The position numbers and the translations under genes were made by a program. From Desulfobacteraceae bacterium (GTDB lineage Bacteria > Desulfobacterota > DSM-4660 > Desulfatiglandales > Desulfatiglandaceae), in NCBI GenBank assembly GCA_030597505.1, contig JAUVRS010000089.1, forward strand, positions 1-8,919: DNA of 8,919 bases, in the 5' to 3' direction. A model generated the notes under the pieces. It was not told where the DNA came from. It was given only the letters and a program-made list of their open reading frames with translations, and ran no database searches. This document shows positions 5,933-8,919 of the stretch, piece by piece. The first letter of the stretch is position 1. Every line of letters begins with the position of its first letter.

Positions 5933-6564
5933 CGCACCTCCTCAGGGTTGCTTATTTTCCCTCCCTTAAAACCGACTGGCCTGGCATTCCTGTGCGGCTT
6001 GATAATGAGTGCCGGGTCGGTCAGCTCATATCTTGGCAAGGGGGCAGGGGAAACTGTGCCATTGAGCTTCTTTTTTAGCTCTTCGAATTCACCAAAATGT
6101 AATGCCCGTGTAGGACAGGCCGCGACGCATGCCGGATCTCGACCCTCTTCAAGATAGTCCGAACAAAAATCACACTTTGTCATTAGGTTGTTTTTTTCGT
6201 CATACTGCGGGGCACCGTAAGGACAGCCCCATTCACAGTAGCGACACCCAATGCACTTGTCCCTATCCAATGAAACAATACCGTTTTTATCCTTACAGAG
6301 AGCGGTAGTCGGACACGATTCAACGCATATGGGAGTATTGCAGTGATTACAGGAAACGGAAAAATAGTGGGAAAAGATGTCTTGCCTCCACGCATGTCCT
6401 TGTTTCACCCATTCCCCTCCCGTATACTCTACAACACGACGCCAGTTTACGCCCACATCCAGATCGTTCTTATCCTTGCATGCTATCATGCATGCCTTAC
6501 AGCCGGTACACAAGGTCATGTCCACATAAAACGCAATTTGATTGAATCTTAGTTCATTCTTCAT
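5905..6564 (-). CDS. dmsB: DMSO reductase family iron-sulfur electron-transfer subunit (DmsB)
   Basis: This 219-residue ferredoxin-like subunit carries four [4Fe-4S] clusters that relay electrons from DmsC to the molybdenum site in DmsA. All sixteen ligand cysteines are visible in four groups: 19/22/25/29, 72/75/80/84, 104/107/110/114 and 131/134/146/150. By analogy with E. coli DmsB, group 1 pairs with group 4 and group 2 with group 3. C90 is an extra cysteine. There is no signal peptide, as usual for this subunit. Length and C-terminal region fit the family. It overlaps dmsA by 11 bp (ATGAAGAATGA) and has its own ribosome site AGGTGA at 6576-6571, six bases from the ATG. It overlaps dmsC by 28 bp. 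These overlaps suggest coupled translation and fixed stoichiometry. Confidence 0.93.
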   Translation of the reverse strand: MKNELRFNQIAFYVDMTLCTGCKACMIACKDKNDLDVGVNWRRVVEYTGGEWVKQGHAWRQDIFSHYFSVSCNHCNTPICVESCPTTALCKDKNGIVSLDRDKCIGCRYCEWGCPYGAPQYDEKNNLMTKCDFCSDYLEEGRDPACVAACPTRALHFGEFEELKKKLNGTVSPAPLPRYELTDPALIIKPHRNARPVGFKGGKISNPEEVRWNPKIGLW

Positions 6565-8908
6565 ATTTTGTCACCTGGACCAAATTGCTGTGTTGGGGAT
6601 TCCCTTTGGCTAAGGGAGAAGGCCTCAAAGAAGTCAGGGTATTTGCACATCCACCTCTGTCCAGACCGTTTTTGTCCGGCCTGAACCAGGAACCCTGTGG
6701 TAAAGAGAGCACTCCGGGCATTATGCGTCTCGTCACCTTGGCAGGCAGAATACATTTCCCCCTATCATTATATACCAATACGATATCTCCATGTTGTATG
6801 TCTCGTTCTTGAGCGTCCAGCGTGTTGATCCAAAGCTGCTGGGGCGCGACCTCTTTTAGCCAATCCACATTCCCATAAGTCGAATGAGTACGTTGTTTGT
6901 AGTGGTGTGTTATCATCTGCAAAGGAAATTTTGTTCGCAATAAATCCGAATGTCCTTCAACACCCCTTATGTACTCTGGAAGTGCAGGGATAAGGTCGTC
7001 CTCGGGAAGTTCCCACTCAAGGGATAGATCCCATAATTGTTTGGAAAATATTTCGATCTTTCCCGAAGGAGTATCGAGCGGATTTGCTACCGGATCTTCT
7101 CTGAAGGCTTTGTAGGCGACAAATGGATCTCCCGGGTTCCTCTTTTTGTAGACACCCATTTTCCAGGCCTCTTCAAGGGTTTCCGGCAGATCGGGGAGTT
7201 CTTTTCGTGATTCCTCCAGGAGATATTGAAGCCATTGATCGCGCGTACGTCCTTTGGTGTATGATTCCCAAATTCCCAACCGCTTGGCAATCTCCGCGCA
7301 CATGTCATAAACTGATCTACATTCGAACATGGGTTCTATGGCCTTCTGATTGAAGATAACATAGGCCATGTCACTGACAGAAATTCTCGTCGATATGGCA
7401 AAGTCATTTTCTTCCAGATTGGTCACCGCTGGAAGGAGAATGTCAGCGAATTTTGCGCTGGAAGTCATGAAATGTTCTATGACCACTATCATCTCACACT
7501 TGGAATCGTCCTCCAGAATTTTGCTTGTTCGGTTAGTATCGGACTGTTGGTTGATGAGGGCGTTTCCCGCGAAATTCCAGATGAACTTGATAGGTGATTG
7601 CAGCCTGTCCGCGCCCAATATCCCGTCCTTTTTGGATGTCATCTCGGTTCCGCGCAATATTGCATCGGTCCACAAAAATACGGAGATCGCTGTTTTGATC
7701 GGGTTTTTCAGGTCTGAAAACGATGCAAAAGGGATAGTATACCCATTTTCCCTGGCGCCCGTGTTGCCTCCTTGGATACCTACATTTCCGGTTAGTATGG
7801 AAAGCATGCAAATAGCCCGGGCAGTTTGTTCACCGTTTGAGTGCCGCTGTGATCCCCAACCTTGTGAAATATATGCAGGCTTGGCCTGGCCGATCTCGCG
7901 CGCCAGATGGATGATCACGTCTTCCGGGATACCGGTAATTCCCGATGCCCATTCAGGTGTTTTTGCGGTCTTGTCCGGCCCCAGCCCCAGGATGTAAGAT
8001 CTGTAGGAATTTCCAGTGGAAATTCCTTCCGGCAATTGTTCCTCGTCATAACCCACACAATATCTAGAGAGAAACTCTTTATCCACTAAGCCTTCAGTAA
8101 TCAGCACATAGGTCATTCCGCTCACCAACGCTGCGTCTGTTCCCGGACGGATCGGTATCCACTCATCTGCCACGGCCACAACGGTGTCGTTATAACGAGG
8201 ATCTATAATCACAACTTTAGTTTCACTTCTTTTTTTTGCTGTTAGAAGATCATGAATAATTCCGCCGCCGCTCATACGGGTCTCAGCGGGGTTGTTGCCA
8301 AAAAAAACTACAAGTTTGCTATTGGCGATGTCGGACATGCTGTTGCCGGGTGCCCAACCTTTACCATAAATATAGGAGAGCGCCGTATTAATCTGCGCAT
8401 AGCTGTATGTGTTATAGTAGTTCAGATACCCTCCATAGCAGTTCATAAGACGACCCGCTGGTGAAGAGTCGGGGGGCCAGGATTTGGACATCATCGCGTC
8501 TATGGAACCGGTGCAGTAGTTGATATAGAATGCTTCATTGCCATACCTCTTTTTTATGATCTTCATCCTCTCGGCTATGAGATCAAACGCTTTTTCCCAA
8601 GATATTCGTTCGAATTTACCTTCACCCCGTCTGCCAACCCTTTTCAAAGGGTATTTAAGCCGTTCAGGAGCATAGACCCGCTTGCGCATCGATCGCCCGC
8701 GCAAACATGCACGAATCTGGTGGTTCCCATATGAATCGTCACCCATATTGTCTGTTTCTATACGAATAACTTTGTCGTTTCTCACATAGGTCCTCAAAAG
8801 GCACAGACCCCCACAGTTGACGTTGCAGGAGTTCCAAAAAATACGTGTTGAACCCTCTGTCTCACGCTGTGTTTCTACAGCATTGTTTTTGTTTTTTAAG
8901 CTTAGCAT
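6554..8908 (-). CDS. dmsA: Molybdopterin catalytic subunit, DMSO reductase family (DmsA-like), no Tat signal
   Basis: This is the catalytic subunit, 784 residues, complete. An N-terminal iron-sulfur motif has C28, C32, C36 and C68 (C-x3-C-x3-C-x31-C), the DmsA spacing. The molybdenum ligand is predicted to be S213 in N-N-P-A-E-T-R-M-S-G-G-G (205-216), the DmsA-type serine rather than the cysteine or selenocysteine of nitrate reductases and formate dehydrogenases. The bis-MGD binding C-terminal domain closes with R-P-S-P-L-A-K-G-N-P (762-771). It should reduce S- or N-oxides, but relatives act on other acceptors, so the substrate is open. Unlike E. coli DmsA it has no twin-arginine leader: only 27 residues precede C28, and in-frame TAG at 8914-8912 lies two codons upstream of the ATG. 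The ribosome site (AGG at 8913-8911) is poorly spaced, hinting at coupling to a gene beyond the window. Confidence 0.9.
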   Translation of the reverse strand: MLSLKNKNNAVETQRETEGSTRIFWNSCNVNCGGLCLLRTYVRNDKVIRIETDNMGDDSYGNHQIRACLRGRSMRKRVYAPERLKYPLKRVGRRGEGKFERISWEKAFDLIAERMKIIKKRYGNEAFYINYCTGSIDAMMSKSWPPDSSPAGRLMNCYGGYLNYYNTYSYAQINTALSYIYGKGWAPGNSMSDIANSKLVVFFGNNPAETRMSGGGIIHDLLTAKKRSETKVVIIDPRYNDTVVAVADEWIPIRPGTDAALVSGMTYVLITEGLVDKEFLSRYCVGYDEEQLPEGISTGNSYRSYILGLGPDKTAKTPEWASGITGIPEDVIIHLAREIGQAKPAYISQGWGSQRHSNGEQTARAICMLSILTGNVGIQGGNTGARENGYTIPFASFSDLKNPIKTAISVFLWTDAILRGTEMTSKKDGILGADRLQSPIKFIWNFAGNALINQQSDTNRTSKILEDDSKCEMIVVIEHFMTSSAKFADILLPAVTNLEENDFAISTRISVSDMAYVIFNQKAIEPMFECRSVYDMCAEIAKRLGIWESYTKGRTRDQWLQYLLEESRKELPDLPETLEEAWKMGVYKKRNPGDPFVAYKAFREDPVANPLDTPSGKIEIFSKQLWDLSLEWELPEDDLIPALPEYIRGVEGHSDLLRTKFPLQMITHHYKQRTHSTYGNVDWLKEVAPQQLWINTLDAQERDIQHGDIVLVYNDRGKCILPAKVTRRIMPGVLSLPQGSWFRPDKNGLDRGGCANTLTSLRPSPLAKGNPQHSNLVQVTKYEE

Positions 8909-8919
8909 TGCCTAGTCAT

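Noticed and set aside
7368..7997. 209-codon plus-strand open frame
   Set aside because: It lies entirely antisense inside dmsA, which has full domain support; there is no ribosome site or recognisable domain.
8912..8914. TAG upstream of dmsA as a pyrrolysine codon extending the protein
   Set aside because: Only four further codons' worth of sequence is visible upstream, and pyrrolysine is known mainly from methylamine methyltransferases; an ordinary stop is far likelier.
1..8919. CRISPR array, tRNA, rRNA or insertion sequence
   Set aside because: No regularly spaced repeats, no cloverleaf, no transposase motifs and no terminal inverted repeats with target duplications were seen.

Overview
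The window looks like chromosomal DNA of an anaerobic, respiring bacterium. The most likely source is a sulfate-reducer-type member of the Desulfobacterota. I infer this from the style of the proteins: a class III aminotransferase with a cysteine-rich insert, an OFA-like MFS transporter, a tiny lipoprotein and a Tat-less DmsABC complex. The moderate base composition and long, partly decayed gaps fit as well. No marker gene proves the lineage.

Layout from left to right. Positions 1-180 hold the tail of an unidentified reading frame, interrupted by a TGA, followed by a good intrinsic terminator. Positions 181-702 carry no convincing gene, but two strong palindromes lie just ahead of the first gene. 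A PLP-dependent class III aminotransferase (703-2037, +) and a 12-helix MFS transporter of the oxalate/formate-antiporter or monocarboxylate type (2467-3744, +) follow. They are separated by a 430-bp spacer containing a large hairpin, a probable promoter and a structured leader with partial resemblance to a TPP riboswitch. On the minus strand at 3813-4040 lies the decayed C-terminal end of a nucleoside phosphorylase. Two small plus-strand genes come next: an excisionase-type helix-turn-helix protein with a very lysine-rich tail (4166-4414) and a 75-residue lipoprotein (4748-4975). A spacer with a strong hairpin separates them.

The right half is a compact minus-strand operon, dmsA-dmsB-dmsC (8908 down to 5072). 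It encodes a complete molybdopterin oxidoreductase of the DMSO reductase family: catalytic subunit with a serine molybdenum ligand, a four-cluster iron-sulfur electron-transfer subunit, and a membrane anchor with the quinol-site histidine motif. The genes overlap by 11 and 28 bp, which suggests translational coupling. Electrons from the menaquinol pool would pass DmsC to DmsB to DmsA and onto an S-oxide, N-oxide or similar acceptor. The catalytic subunit has no twin-arginine signal, and a stop two codons upstream of its ATG excludes a longer N terminus. The complex may therefore face the cytoplasm.

The aminotransferase and transporter may together import and transaminate an amine or amino acid, but this rests only on adjacency. 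I see no CRISPR array, tRNA, rRNA or intact mobile element. I found no clear evidence of a wholly new system. The best leads are the Tat-less DmsA, the HTH protein with a histone-like tail, the leader structures, and the cysteine-insert aminotransferase.
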